A stretch of 17,895 nt of DNA from Lachnospiraceae bacterium UBA3814 (GCA_002368575.1 DFEA01000074.1:519-18413); one strand, 5' to 3'; shown: positions 1 through 7,320, counted from the first letter of the stretch. Notes: generated by a model from the sequence alone, not told the origin. Program-made: numbers and translations.

Positions 1-786
1 AGAAGGATATTCATGGGGCCCGAGGAGAGCATGAGGATACAGTCAAACCTTGGCTCGACCATAGCAATGGCTCTTGACGAGTGTCCGCCTGCGCTTGCCG
101 AAAGAAGCTATGTCAAGCCCTCTGTGGACAGGACGACCAGGTGGCTTAAAAGGTGTAAGAATGAAATGCGAAGGCTTAATGAGCTCCCGGATACCATAAA
201 CAGGGAACAGCTCCTTTTCGGGATAAATCAGGGTGCGATCTACGATGATATAAGGATAGAGCACGCAAAGGAAATATCGGAGCTTGAGCTTGACGGGTAT
301 GCCATAGGAGGGCTTGCGGTAGGAGAGACCCACGAGGAAATGTACCGTATCCTCGACAGCACGGTGCCGCATCTGCCGAAGGATAAGCCGGTCTACCTCA
401 TGGGTGTGGGCACACCGGAAAACATTCTGGAAGCGGTTTCCAGGGGCGTTGATATGTTTGACTGTGTTTATCCCTCAAGAAACGGAAGACACGGGCACGC
501 CTACACGAACAGCGGAAAGCTAAATATGCTCAATAAGCGGTTTGAAAAGGATATGCGGCCGCTTGATGAGAGCTGTCAGTGTCCGGCCTGCAGGCACTAC
601 TCAAGAGCCTACATAAGACATCTCCTGAAGGCGGGAGAAATGCTCGGAATGAGGCTTCTGGTGCTGCATAACCTGTATTTTTATAACAGGATGATGGAGG
701 AGATCAGAAGCGCGATCGAGGAAAAGCGTTTCAGCGAATACAAGAAGGCAAAAACTGAGGGCTTTTCGAAAATACTTGATGAATAA
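1..786 (+). CDS. tgt: Queuine/preQ1 tRNA-ribosyltransferase, 5'-truncated by the window edge
   Basis: Exchanges the wobble guanine of GU(N)-anticodon tRNAs for preQ1 (tRNA-guanine transglycosylase), a step of queuosine synthesis in the cytosol. The reading frame is open from base 1 (RRIFMGPEESM...), and residues before the first ATG at 13 match the family, so the true start lies upstream and about the last 261 residues are present. Visible motifs, numbered from the window edge: substrate-binding Asp in ALDECPP (D26), GINQGA, GGLAVGE, the nucleophile Asp in MFDCVYPSR (D154), and the zinc site CQCPAC (C192, C194, C197) with H223 in LHNLYFY. The usual PTR after the nucleophile is PSR, which I believe is common in clostridial members. 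The gene ends in a normal C-terminus. yajC follows 60 bases later, the familiar tgt-yajC order. A short T-run follows the stop (about 788-795) without a convincing stem. Confidence 0.97.
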   Translation, partial: RRIFMGPEESMRIQSNLGSTIAMALDECPPALAERSYVKPSVDRTTRWLKRCKNEMRRLNELPDTINREQLLFGINQGAIYDDIRIEHAKEISELELDGYAIGGLAVGETHEEMYRILDSTVPHLPKDKPVYLMGVGTPENILEAVSRGVDMFDCVYPSRNGRHGHAYTNSGKLNMLNKRFEKDMRPLDESCQCPACRHYSRAYIRHLLKAGEMLGMRLLVLHNLYFYNRMMEEIRSAIEEKRFSEYKKAKTEGFSKILDE

Positions 787-816
787 TGTTTTTTTGTGTA
801 TCATGTGTTGGTATTA

Positions 817-839
817 GGAAATGATCCGGATATTGGAGG
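817..839 (+). repeat. Degenerate short copy of the GGAAATGATCCG leader repeat, before yajC
   Basis: The stretch begins GGAAATGATCCG, the same twelve bases that open the repeat copies before leuB and the DUF1015 gene, then continues GATATTGGAGG. It resembles the leuB copies with the middle removed, and its 3' end coincides with the yajC ribosome site (GGAGG, 835-839). It may be a decayed copy or only a partial match. Confidence 0.5.
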
Positions 840-846
840 TAGGAAA

Positions 847-1167
847 ATGGGATTATTATTAGCTGATGCCGCCGGTGCGGGCGGTTCGAGCGTTTTGCTG
901 CTAGTTGTTTATATTGCGATCTTCGGCGGTATCATGTATTTTATGATCTTCAGGCCCCAGAAAAAGGAGCAGAACAGAGTGGCTGCCATGCTTGCCGATC
1001 TCGGAACCGGGGACAGTGTGCTCACAAACAGCGGTTTCTACGGGACTGTCATTGATATCCAGGATGATACCGTAATAGTCGAGTTCGGGAGCAATAAAAA
1101 CTGCCGCATACCGATGCAGAAGAGTGCGATCGCTCAGGTTGAAAAGGCTTCATCGGGCCAGAAATAA
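847..1167 (+). CDS. yajC: YajC family preprotein translocase subunit
   Basis: Small single-span membrane protein that associates with SecDF and the SecYEG translocon. Start chosen at ATG 847, not the upstream GTG at 796, because GGAGG at 835-839 is correctly spaced and the protein then begins MGLLLADAAGAGG with no charged extension. The product is 106 residues, normal for the family. It has a short N-terminal segment, one hydrophobic helix (about residues 13-33, SVLLLVVYIAIFGGIMYFM), the hallmark F-RPQKKEQ at the cytosolic face, then the conserved soluble domain with LGTGDSVLTNSGFYGTV and a basic/Gln-rich tail. It follows tgt as in many bacteria, but the usual secD/secF genes are not next; leuB follows after 88 bases filled by two repeat units. 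Confidence 0.95.
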   Translation: MGLLLADAAGAGGSSVLLLVVYIAIFGGIMYFMIFRPQKKEQNRVAAMLADLGTGDSVLTNSGFYGTVIDIQDDTVIVEFGSNKNCRIPMQKSAIAQVEKASSGQK

Positions 1168-1204
1168 GGAAATGATCCGCTCAGCAGGCAAATTGGCGCA
1201 GACA
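1168..1204 (+). repeat. Leader repeat, first tandem copy before leuB
   Basis: A 37-base unit starting directly after the yajC stop codon: GGAAATGATCCG, a variable middle, then AAATTGGCGCAGACA. It aligns with the next unit (1205-1242) over its whole length, with the differences concentrated in the middle and one extra A in the second copy. The two form a head-to-tail tandem pair that fills most of the yajC-leuB gap. Confidence 0.8.
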
Positions 1205-1242
1205 GGAAAATGATCCGTTAAACGGGGAAATTGGCGCAGATA
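1205..1242 (+). repeat. Leader repeat, second tandem copy before leuB
   Basis: A 38-base unit opening GGAAAATGATCCG and closing GAAATTGGCGCAGATA, the second of a tandem pair. The middle holds a small hairpin (CCGT 1215-1218, loop TAA, ACGG 1222-1225). It ends immediately before the leuB ribosome site (AAGGAG, 1242-1247). Confidence 0.8.
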
Positions 1243-1255
1243 AGGAGAAGAGCTT

Positions 1256-2341
1256 ATGAAATACAGGATAGGCCTGATATCGGGTGACGGGATCGGTCCG
1301 GAGATAATTTCGGGAGCCAGAAAGGTGCTTGATAAGACGGCTTCCGTATACGGACATGAATTTGAATATAAGGAGCTGCTGCTCGGAGGAGCTTCGATCG
1401 ATAAAACAGGTGAGCCGATAACCCCGGAGACCATAGAGGGCGCAAAAGCTTCGGATGCGGTTCTCATGGGCTCCATAGGGGGCGATGCCAGGACCTCACA
1501 CTGGTACCGGTTAGAGCCTTCAAAGAGGCCTGAGGCAGGGCTTCTTGGCATCAGAAAGGCTCTGGGGCTGTTTGCCAATCTCCGCCCCGCGGTGCTGTAC
1601 GATGAGCTATCGGGGGCCTGTCCTCTTAAGGCGGAGCTTATTGAGGGCGGCTTTGATATCATGATCATGAGAGAACTTACAGGAGGCCTGTATTTCGGAG
1701 AGCGCAAAACTACCGTTGAAAACGGGCTCAGGACCGCGGTCGACACGCTCACCTATAATGAAAACGAGATACGGAGGATAGCCGTAAAGGCCTTTGAGAT
1801 AGCGGGGAAAAGGCGCGGCAGGGTATGCAGCGTCGATAAGGCAAACGTACTTGATTCCTCCAGGCTGTGGAGAGCGGTCGTCGAGGAGGTCGCGAAGGAT
1901 TACCCCGGGACAGAGCTTACGCATATGCTGGTTGACAACTGCGCGATGCAGCTCGTCAGGGATCCCCGGCAGTTTGATGTCATCCTTACGGAGAATATGT
2001 TCGGAGACATCCTTTCGGATGAGGCGAGCATGATAACAGGCTCGATCGGGATGCTTGCGTCCGCAAGCCTTAATGATACGAGCTTCGGGCTCTATGAGCC
2101 GTCCCATGGTTCGGCACCGGATATAGCGGGACAGGATAAGGCAAACCCTATTGCCACGATCCTGTCGGCAGCGATGCTCCTAAGATTTTCGCTTGACCTT
2201 CAGAAGGAAGCGGACGCGGTAGAAAATGCGGTTTTAAAGGTCCTTAAGGATGGCTACAGGACAGCGGATATAATGTCTGAGGGCTTAAAGTGCACAGGCA
2301 CTCAGGAGATGGCTTCTCTCATATCGGAGCGGATAGGCTGA
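1256..2341 (+). CDS. leuB: 3-isopropylmalate dehydrogenase
   Basis: Oxidatively decarboxylates (2R,3S)-3-isopropylmalate to 2-oxoisocaproate with NAD+, the third step of leucine synthesis, as a cytosolic homodimer. The 361-residue length is typical. Visible family features: N-terminal GDGIGPEI (residues 10-17); substrate Arg/Glu in RELTGGLYFGE (from R139, with Y146); K195 in VDKANVL; D227 in VDNCAMQL; the metal aspartates in FGDILSDEAS (D251, D255); and the NAD-binding GLYEPSHGSAPDIAG near residue 280. Start ATG 1256 has AAGGAG 1242-1247 upstream. It is first in a leuB-ilvD-ilvB run; leuA and leuCD are not in the window. The upstream gap carries two tandem repeat units and no T-box motif that I can recognise. 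Confidence 0.97.
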   Translation: MKYRIGLISGDGIGPEIISGARKVLDKTASVYGHEFEYKELLLGGASIDKTGEPITPETIEGAKASDAVLMGSIGGDARTSHWYRLEPSKRPEAGLLGIRKALGLFANLRPAVLYDELSGACPLKAELIEGGFDIMIMRELTGGLYFGERKTTVENGLRTAVDTLTYNENEIRRIAVKAFEIAGKRRGRVCSVDKANVLDSSRLWRAVVEEVAKDYPGTELTHMLVDNCAMQLVRDPRQFDVILTENMFGDILSDEASMITGSIGMLASASLNDTSFGLYEPSHGSAPDIAGQDKANPIATILSAAMLLRFSLDLQKEADAVENAVLKVLKDGYRTADIMSEGLKCTGTQEMASLISERIG

Positions 2342-2355
2342 AATAAAAGCAAAAA

Positions 2356-2392
2356 GGAAATGATTCGTTCGGTAAACCGAACGAATCGGCGC
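2356..2392 (+). repeat. Leader repeat copy with perfect hairpin, before ilvD
   Basis: Opens GGAAATGATTCG and closes GAATCGGCGC, like the copies before leuB and the DUF1015 gene. Its core is a perfect 11-bp inverted repeat: GATTCGTTCGG (2362-2372), loop TAAA (2373-2376), CCGAACGAATC (2377-2387). No T-run follows, so it does not look like an intrinsic terminator. Confidence 0.8.
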
Positions 2393-2406
2393 GAACTAAA
2401 GTTCGC
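2391..2406 (+). repeat. Second TAAA-loop hairpin before ilvD
   Basis: GCGAAC (2391-2396), loop TAAA (2397-2400), GTTCGC (2401-2406): a perfect 6-bp stem with the same tetraloop as the hairpin just upstream. It starts in the GGCGC tail of the preceding repeat copy. Confidence 0.7.
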
Positions 2407-2416
2407 ACCTAAGCGC

Positions 2417-2457
2417 ACGATCCGCCAGCGGATCGGCACAGGCGCGGATCGGCGCAG
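2417..2457 (+). repeat. Further repeat copy plus half copy before ilvD
   Basis: ACGATCCGCCAGCGGATC with the tail GGCACAGGC is a compact copy of the leader repeat: GATCCGC 2419-2425 pairs with GCGGATC 2428-2434, more realistically 6 bp with a CCAG loop. It is followed by GCGGATCGGCGCAG (2444-2457), which is only the right half of the element. The half copy abuts the ilvD ribosome site (GAGGAGG, 2457-2463). Confidence 0.7.
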
Positions 2458-2470
2458 AGGAGGATAAATC

Positions 2471-4138
2471 ATGAAAAGCGACGCGGTAAAGAAGGGAGCG
2501 GCCCAGGCGCCCCACAGATCATTGTTTAATGCCCTTGGCTTTACAAAGGAGGAGCTTGAAAGGCCTCTTGTGGGTATCGTAAGCTCCTATAACGAGATAG
2601 TTCCCGGGCATATGAATCTTGACAAGATAGTGAACGCCGTTAAGCAGGGCGTAGCGATGGCGGGCGGGACTCCGGTGGTATTCCCGGCGATAGCTGTCTG
2701 TGACGGGATAGCCATGGGGCATATAGGAATGAAGTATTCGTTAGTCACCAGGGATCTTATAGCAGACTCCACTGAGTGCATGGCGCTTGCCCATCAGTTT
2801 GACGCGCTCGTCATGGTGCCTAACTGTGACAAGAACGTACCAGGGCTCCTTATGGCAGCGGCGAGGGTCAATGTTCCTACGGTATTTGTCTCGGGAGGAC
2901 CGATGCTTGCGGGACATGTACACGGAAGAAAGACCTCGCTGTCAAGCATGTTTGAGGCGGTAGGCGCACACGCCGCAGGAAAGATAGATGATGAGGAGCT
3001 TAAGTATTTTGAAGAAAATGCCTGCCCCAGCTGCGGCTCCTGTTCCGGAATGTATACCGCAAATTCCATGAACTGCCTGACCGAGGCCCTTGGAATGGGC
3101 CTTCGTGGAAACGGGACCATTCCCGCCGTATATTCACAGAGGATAAGGCTTGCAAAGGAAGCAGGCATGGCTGTCATGGAAATGTACAGGAGGAATATAA
3201 AGCCCCGGGACATTATGACAAAGGAAGCGATAATGAATGCGCTGACTGTGGATATGGCTCTCGGCTGCTCCACCAATTCGATGCTTCACCTTCCGGCTAT
3301 AGCTCATGAGACCGGCTTTGACTTTGACATAAGCCTTGCAAATGAAATAAGCGAAAAGACTCCCAACCTCTGCCATCTTGCCCCCGCAGGGCCCACCTAC
3401 ATGGAGGATCTCAACGAGGCTGGCGGAGTTTATGCGGTGATGAGGCAGCTTTCGGAGCTTGGTCTTTTAAACACCGACTGCATTACGGTTACCGGGAAAA
3501 CGGTGGGAGAAAACATAAAGAATGCACTTAACCTGAATCCCGAGGTTATAAGACCCAACGACAATCCCTACAGCAAAACGGGAGGCCTTGCGGTATTAAA
3601 GGGCAATCTCGCACCGGACGGAGGCGTCGTTAAGCGTTCGGCGGTTGCCGAGGAGATGCTTAGGCATGAAGGCCCGGCCAGGGTATTTGACTGTGAGGAG
3701 GACGCTATCGAGGCCATAAAGGGCGGTAAGATAGTAAAGGGCGATGTTGTCGTCATAAGATATGAGGGGCCGAAGGGAGGCCCGGGCATGAGAGAGATGT
3801 TAAATCCCACCTCTGCCATAGCCGGAATGGGACTTGGAAGCTCGGTGGCACTTATCACTGACGGCAGGTTTTCCGGAGCTTCAAGAGGCGCGTCCATAGG
3901 CCATGTTTCACCTGAGGCGGCGGTCGGAGGACCGATAGCCCTTGTTGAGGAGGGGGATATCATAAAAATAGATATCCCGAATATGACGCTGGATTTTGAA
4001 GTGACAACGGAGGAGCTTGAAAGAAGGAGAAAGGAATGGAAGCCCAGGGAGCCCAAGGTCACGACGGGCTATCTTTCAAGATATGAAAAGCTTGTCACAA
4101 GCGGAAATATGGGGGCCATTCTGAGGGTTCCGGACTGA
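2471..4138 (+). CDS. ilvD: Dihydroxy-acid dehydratase
   Basis: Dehydrates 2,3-dihydroxy-isovalerate and -methylvalerate to the 2-oxo acids, the third common step of valine and isoleucine synthesis. An iron-sulfur enzyme of the IlvD/Edd family, 555 residues. Start ATG 2471 has GAGGAGG at 2457-2463. Visible: NEIVPGHMNL near residue 41, C119 in NCDKNVPG, the CPSCGSCSGMYTANSMNC stretch (C185, C188, C191), GCSTNSMLHL, IRYEGPKGGPGMREM and LITDGRFSGASRGASIGHVSPEA. The first region has PGHMNL rather than the Cys-containing PCN-HL of [2Fe-2S] plant and mycobacterial enzymes. By comparison with E. coli IlvD I infer an oxygen-sensitive [4Fe-4S]-type enzyme, fitting an anaerobe. It lies between leuB and ilvB, with hairpin-rich gaps on both sides. 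Confidence 0.97.
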   Translation: MKSDAVKKGAAQAPHRSLFNALGFTKEELERPLVGIVSSYNEIVPGHMNLDKIVNAVKQGVAMAGGTPVVFPAIAVCDGIAMGHIGMKYSLVTRDLIADSTECMALAHQFDALVMVPNCDKNVPGLLMAAARVNVPTVFVSGGPMLAGHVHGRKTSLSSMFEAVGAHAAGKIDDEELKYFEENACPSCGSCSGMYTANSMNCLTEALGMGLRGNGTIPAVYSQRIRLAKEAGMAVMEMYRRNIKPRDIMTKEAIMNALTVDMALGCSTNSMLHLPAIAHETGFDFDISLANEISEKTPNLCHLAPAGPTYMEDLNEAGGVYAVMRQLSELGLLNTDCITVTGKTVGENIKNALNLNPEVIRPNDNPYSKTGGLAVLKGNLAPDGGVVKRSAVAEEMLRHEGPARVFDCEEDAIEAIKGGKIVKGDVVVIRYEGPKGGPGMREMLNPTSAIAGMGLGSSVALITDGRFSGASRGASIGHVSPEAAVGGPIALVEEGDIIKIDIPNMTLDFEVTTEELERRRKEWKPREPKVTTGYLSRYEKLVTSGNMGAILRVPD

Positions 4139-4169
4139 GTCCGCGGGAAAAGACACAAAATACGTGCAG

Positions 4170-4202
4170 CTTCGGCAGACTGATCGGAACAGTTTACCGA
4201 AG
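4170..4202 (+). repeat. Imperfect hairpin between ilvD and ilvB
   Basis: CTTCGGCAGACTG (4170-4182) and CAGTTTACCGAAG (4190-4202) form a 13-position stem with one C-A mismatch and one G-U pair around a 7-base loop. No T-run follows. Placed in the 106-base intercistronic gap, it could be an mRNA-processing or stability structure or a decayed repeat; its function is unknown. Confidence 0.6.
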
Positions 4203-4244
4203 GGCGGACGGTTGTAACTGATTGGATAAAAAGGAGAGATCGCT

Positions 4245-5939
4245 ATGCAGCTTACAGGCGCAAGGATAGTGCTTGAGGTACTTAAGGAGCAGGGAGTGGA
4301 CACGGTCTTCGGCTATCCCGGAGGCACTATCTTAAATATTTACGATGCGCTTTACGATTATAAGGATGAGATAACCCATTATCTTACCTCTCACGAGCAG
4401 GGAGCGGCCCATGCCGCAGACGGCTATGCCAGGGCAACGGGGAAGGTCGGGGTATGCTTTGCAACCTCAGGGCCCGGTGCCACGAACCTCGTCACGGGGA
4501 TCGCTACGGCATATATGGATTCGGTCCCGCTTGTGGCAATTACGGCAAACGTGGCGCTTCCCGCCCTCGGAAAGGACAGCTTTCAGGAGGTGGACATAGC
4601 AGGCGTCACCATGCCGATAACAAAGCATGGGTTTATAGTCAAGGATGTAAACAGGCTGGCAGATACACTGCGCAGGGCCTTTAAGATCGCCTCGACCGGA
4701 AGGCCGGGCCCCGTATTGGTTGACATAACTAAGGATGTGACCGCAAACAGGGCTGAATTTACCCCCTTAAAGGATCAGAAGGCCGGAGCCGTAAGCACGA
4801 AGGGTACCGGTCAGTGGGAGAAGGAGATCGAAAAGGCAGCGGAGCTTATTTCAGGGTCAAAGAAGCCCTTTATTTATACGGGCGGAGGGACCGTGATCTC
4901 CGGCGCGTCCGCGGAGCTTTCGGTCTTTGCGCATAAGCTGATGGCCCCGGTCTGTGATACCCTTATGGGAAAAGGGGGCTTTGACAACACTGATCCCCTG
5001 TATACCGGAATGATCGGAATGCACGGCACCAAGGCCTCTAATTTCGGGGTGAGCCAGTGTGATCTCCTTATTGCGATCGGTGCAAGGTTTTCGGACAGGG
5101 TAGTGGGCAACGCAAAGAAATTCGCCAGGGGCGCGAAGGTGATACATATCGATATCGACCCTGCCGAGATCAATAAAAATGTAAAATGCGACCTCAGCAT
5201 AATCGGCGATGTAAAGGAGGTCCTGTCAGCACTCAATGAGCGTATAACGCAGGCGGATCACAGTGAATGGCTGTCTGTAATTGAGGAGCTTAAGAACAGA
5301 TTCCCTCTTGATTATGACAGGAATAAGCTTACCTGCCCTTATGTGATAGAGAAGCTCTACAGTCTTACGGAAGGAAATGCCATAATCACAACGGATGTGG
5401 GACAGCATCAGATGTGGGCGGCTCAGTTTTATAAATATAAGGAGCCAAGGACCTTTATTTCCTCGGGAGGTCTCGGCACGATGGGCTACGGCCTTGGGGC
5501 GGCCATCGGGGCCAAGGTCGGGAGACCCGATAAGACTGTCGTAAACATAGGAGGAGACGGCTGCTTCAGAATGAACATGAATGAGCTTGCTACGGCAAGC
5601 CGCTATAATATACCCGTTATCCAGATCATCGTAAATAATTCCGTGCTGGGTATGGTAAGACAATGGCAGACGCTTTTCTATAATAAGCGCTATTCCAATA
5701 CCATACTGGAGGACAAGGTGGATTATGTAAAGGTCTCGGAGGGGCTTGGGTGCAGCGCAAGGAGAGTCACCACAAGGGAAGAGGCGGATGAGGCCCTGAA
5801 ATGGGCATTGTATCAGAACAGTCCGGTGGTGATAGAGTGCGTCATAGACGAGGACGACAAGGTGTTCCCCATGGTCCCGGCAGGCGCGCCGATCTCGGAG
5901 GCCTTTGATGCCGCGGATATGGAGGAACGGGCTAAATAA
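4245..5939 (+). CDS. ilvB: Acetolactate synthase, large catalytic subunit
   Basis: Condenses two pyruvates, or pyruvate and 2-oxobutyrate, to acetolactate or acetohydroxybutyrate, the first common step of valine, leucine and isoleucine synthesis. A thiamine-diphosphate enzyme of 564 residues with the standard three domains. Visible: VFGYPGGTILNIYDAL (21-36); the ThDP-activating Glu E51 in SHEQGAAHAADGYAR; FATSGPGATNLVTG; the central FAD/Rossmann-like domain with DLLIAIGARFSDRV; and the C-terminal ThDP/Mg motif GDG (437-439) to NN (464-465). VRQWQ occurs near residue 473, as in anabolic AHAS. FAD dependence is inferred from the anabolic subtype. Start ATG 4245 has AAGGAGAG upstream. No ilvN regulatory subunit follows, so it is encoded elsewhere or absent. 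It is third of the leuB-ilvD-ilvB run, and livJ lies 181 bases downstream. Confidence 0.96.
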   Translation: MQLTGARIVLEVLKEQGVDTVFGYPGGTILNIYDALYDYKDEITHYLTSHEQGAAHAADGYARATGKVGVCFATSGPGATNLVTGIATAYMDSVPLVAITANVALPALGKDSFQEVDIAGVTMPITKHGFIVKDVNRLADTLRRAFKIASTGRPGPVLVDITKDVTANRAEFTPLKDQKAGAVSTKGTGQWEKEIEKAAELISGSKKPFIYTGGGTVISGASAELSVFAHKLMAPVCDTLMGKGGFDNTDPLYTGMIGMHGTKASNFGVSQCDLLIAIGARFSDRVVGNAKKFARGAKVIHIDIDPAEINKNVKCDLSIIGDVKEVLSALNERITQADHSEWLSVIEELKNRFPLDYDRNKLTCPYVIEKLYSLTEGNAIITTDVGQHQMWAAQFYKYKEPRTFISSGGLGTMGYGLGAAIGAKVGRPDKTVVNIGGDGCFRMNMNELATASRYNIPVIQIIVNNSVLGMVRQWQTLFYNKRYSNTILEDKVDYVKVSEGLGCSARRVTTREEADEALKWALYQNSPVVIECVIDEDDKVFPMVPAGAPISEAFDAADMEERAK

Positions 5940-6025
5940 AGCCCGGGCATACGGTCGATAAAAGGAGGCATGATCGCCCTGAGTGTTAAGGGCGGGCACT
6001 TGAAAAAAGCACCCTGTTGGTTTAG

Positions 6026-6056
6026 TATAGTAAACGAATCAAATTCGTTCACTATA
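6026..6056 (+). repeat. TATAGTAAAC/GTTCACTATA inverted repeat before livJ
   Basis: TATAGTAAACGAAT (6026-6039), loop CAA, ATTCGTTCACTATA (6043-6056): 14-base arms with a single A-C mismatch, which is a G-U pair if the minus strand is transcribed. The same arms with the same mismatch occur at 13535-13573, which makes this a dispersed element. It occupies the middle of the ilvB-livJ gap. Confidence 0.75.
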
Positions 6057-6072
6057 TATGAGGCAAGGTTAA

Positions 6073-6092
6073 GCACATGATTTCATCTGTGC
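6073..6092 (+). other. Small bulged hairpin in the livJ leader
   Basis: GCACA (6073-6077), bulged T, GAT, loop TTC, ATC, TGTGC (6088-6092). The 8 pairs end 12 bases before the livJ ribosome site. It could affect mRNA stability or ribosome access, but no regulatory family is recognised. Confidence 0.4.
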
Positions 6093-6120
6093 GGACAAAA
6101 GGATAAAGGAGGAGATCTTT

Positions 6121-7320
6121 ATGAAAAAACGAGTATTAAGCGCTATGCTTGCCGCGTCCATGGCTGTGTCGGTTCTTGCCGGCTGTGCTACGGGAACGGC
6201 TCCTGCGGCACAGGGTGAGGCTGCTTCGGGCAGCTCGGGCGGAGAAGCGTTTAAGATCGGCGGCATCGGTCCTACAACAGGTGCGGCTGCCATCTACGGA
6301 AGCGATGTAAGGGACGCGATGCAGATCGCCGTGGATGAGATAAATGCTGACGGCGGTATTAACGGTTATCAGATCGAATATAAGTTTGAGGATGACGAGC
6401 ATAATGCCGAGAAGGCTGTCAATGCCTACAATACCCTTAAGGACTGGGGAATGCAGATGCTGATCGGTACGGTCACATCGGCTCCCTGCATAGCGGTAAG
6501 CGAAAAGACCAAAGAGGATAACATGTTCCAGCTTACCCCCTCGGGGACCGCGGTAAACTGTGTTCAGTATGACAACGCCTTCCGTCTCTGCTTCTCAGAC
6601 CCCAACCAGGGTTCGGCTTCGGCGGATTATATAGCGGGCAATGATTCCTTAAAGGGTTCCAAGATCGCGATAATCTATGACAGCTCCATCGAATACTCCA
6701 CAGGTATCCATGACAGCTTTGTCGCCAGGGCCTCCGAGCTTTCACTGGATGTTGTTTCGGATACATCCTTTACGACTGATTCAAATACCGACTTTACGGT
6801 ACAGCTTCAGTCCTCAAAGGATGCAGGCGCGGATCTTCTGTTCCTTCCCATTTATTACCAGGAGGCCTCACTCATACTGCAGCAGGCCGATTCCATGGGC
6901 TATGCTCCCGTATTTTTCGGGGTAGACGGTATGGACGGTATCCTTGGGGTCGAGAACTTTGACACCTCGCTTGCCGAGGGCGTTTATCTGCTTACTCCCT
7001 TCTCTGCTACGGCTCAGGATGAGCTGACGGTCAATTTCGTAAAGAAGTTTAAAGAGATGACGGGTCATATTCCCAATCAGTTCGGTGCGGATGCCTATGA
7101 CGCGGTTTATGCGGTCAAGGCTGTATGTGAGGCTCAGAACGTTGCTCCTTCACAGAGCGTTTCGGATATCTGCGAGGCCATGAAGAAGGGTATGACGGAG
7201 ATCGAGCTTGGAAACGTTCTTACTTCTCCCACCTCGATAACCTGGACGGCAGAGGGAGAGCCGAACAAGGATCCCAGAGCCGTTATCATAAAGAACAGTG
7301 AATATGTGCTTGCAGAGTAG
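6121..7320 (+). CDS. livJ: Branched-chain amino acid ABC transporter, substrate-binding lipoprotein
   Basis: Extracellular binding component of a LIV-I-type importer, delivering leucine/isoleucine/valine (or a related amino acid) to LivHM. The 399-residue protein starts MKKRVLSAMLAASMAVSVLAGC: basic N-terminus, hydrophobic stretch and lipobox LAGC with the lipidated Cys at 22. This means a membrane-anchored lipoprotein, as expected for a Gram-positive cell. A Gly/Ser/Ala linker (about 23-42) is followed by the type I periplasmic-binding fold: FKIGGIGPTTGAAAIYGSDVRDAMQIAVDEINADGG, IGTVTSAPCIAVSE, IAIIYDSSIEYSTG, FGADAYDAVYAVK. Start ATG 6121 has AAAGGAGGAG at 6105-6114. It heads a five-gene livJHMGF cluster next to leuB-ilvD-ilvB, which supports a branched-chain substrate. 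Amide or short-peptide substrates cannot be excluded from sequence. Confidence 0.93.
   Translation: MKKRVLSAMLAASMAVSVLAGCATGTAPAAQGEAASGSSGGEAFKIGGIGPTTGAAAIYGSDVRDAMQIAVDEINADGGINGYQIEYKFEDDEHNAEKAVNAYNTLKDWGMQMLIGTVTSAPCIAVSEKTKEDNMFQLTPSGTAVNCVQYDNAFRLCFSDPNQGSASADYIAGNDSLKGSKIAIIYDSSIEYSTGIHDSFVARASELSLDVVSDTSFTTDSNTDFTVQLQSSKDAGADLLFLPIYYQEASLILQQADSMGYAPVFFGVDGMDGILGVENFDTSLAEGVYLLTPFSATAQDELTVNFVKKFKEMTGHIPNQFGADAYDAVYAVKAVCEAQNVAPSQSVSDICEAMKKGMTEIELGNVLTSPTSITWTAEGEPNKDPRAVIIKNSEYVLAE

Noticed and set aside
787..800. Intrinsic terminator after tgt at the T-run
   Set aside because: No convincing stem precedes the T-run within tgt, and yajC follows as an expected operon partner.
796..846. 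N-terminal extension of yajC from GTG 796
   Set aside because: MYHVLVLGNDPDIGGRK is not part of the YajC family, has no ribosome site, and overlaps the GGAAATGATCCG repeat. ATG 847 has a good GGAGG.
1168..1242. CRISPR array (tandem 37-38 base units)
   Set aside because: Only two abutting units without spacers, and no cas genes.
1168..1255. T-box riboswitch or leucine attenuator before leuB
   Set aside because: No GGTGG-type T-box sequence, specifier loop or Leu-rich leader peptide is visible, and the gap is too short. The content is explained by two tandem repeat units.
1150..1752. Long minus-strand open frame opposite leuB (and similar ones opposite ilvD, ilvB and the MATE gene)
   Set aside because: Shadow frames of strongly recognised plus-strand genes; no ribosome sites or family resemblance.
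5970..6080. Short ORF MIALSVKGGHLKKAPCWF... after ilvB with a GGAGG just upstream
   Set aside because: The GGAGG (5964-5968) is only one base from the ATG, too close for efficient initiation, and the frame runs through the TATAGTAAAC palindrome. No recognisable protein.
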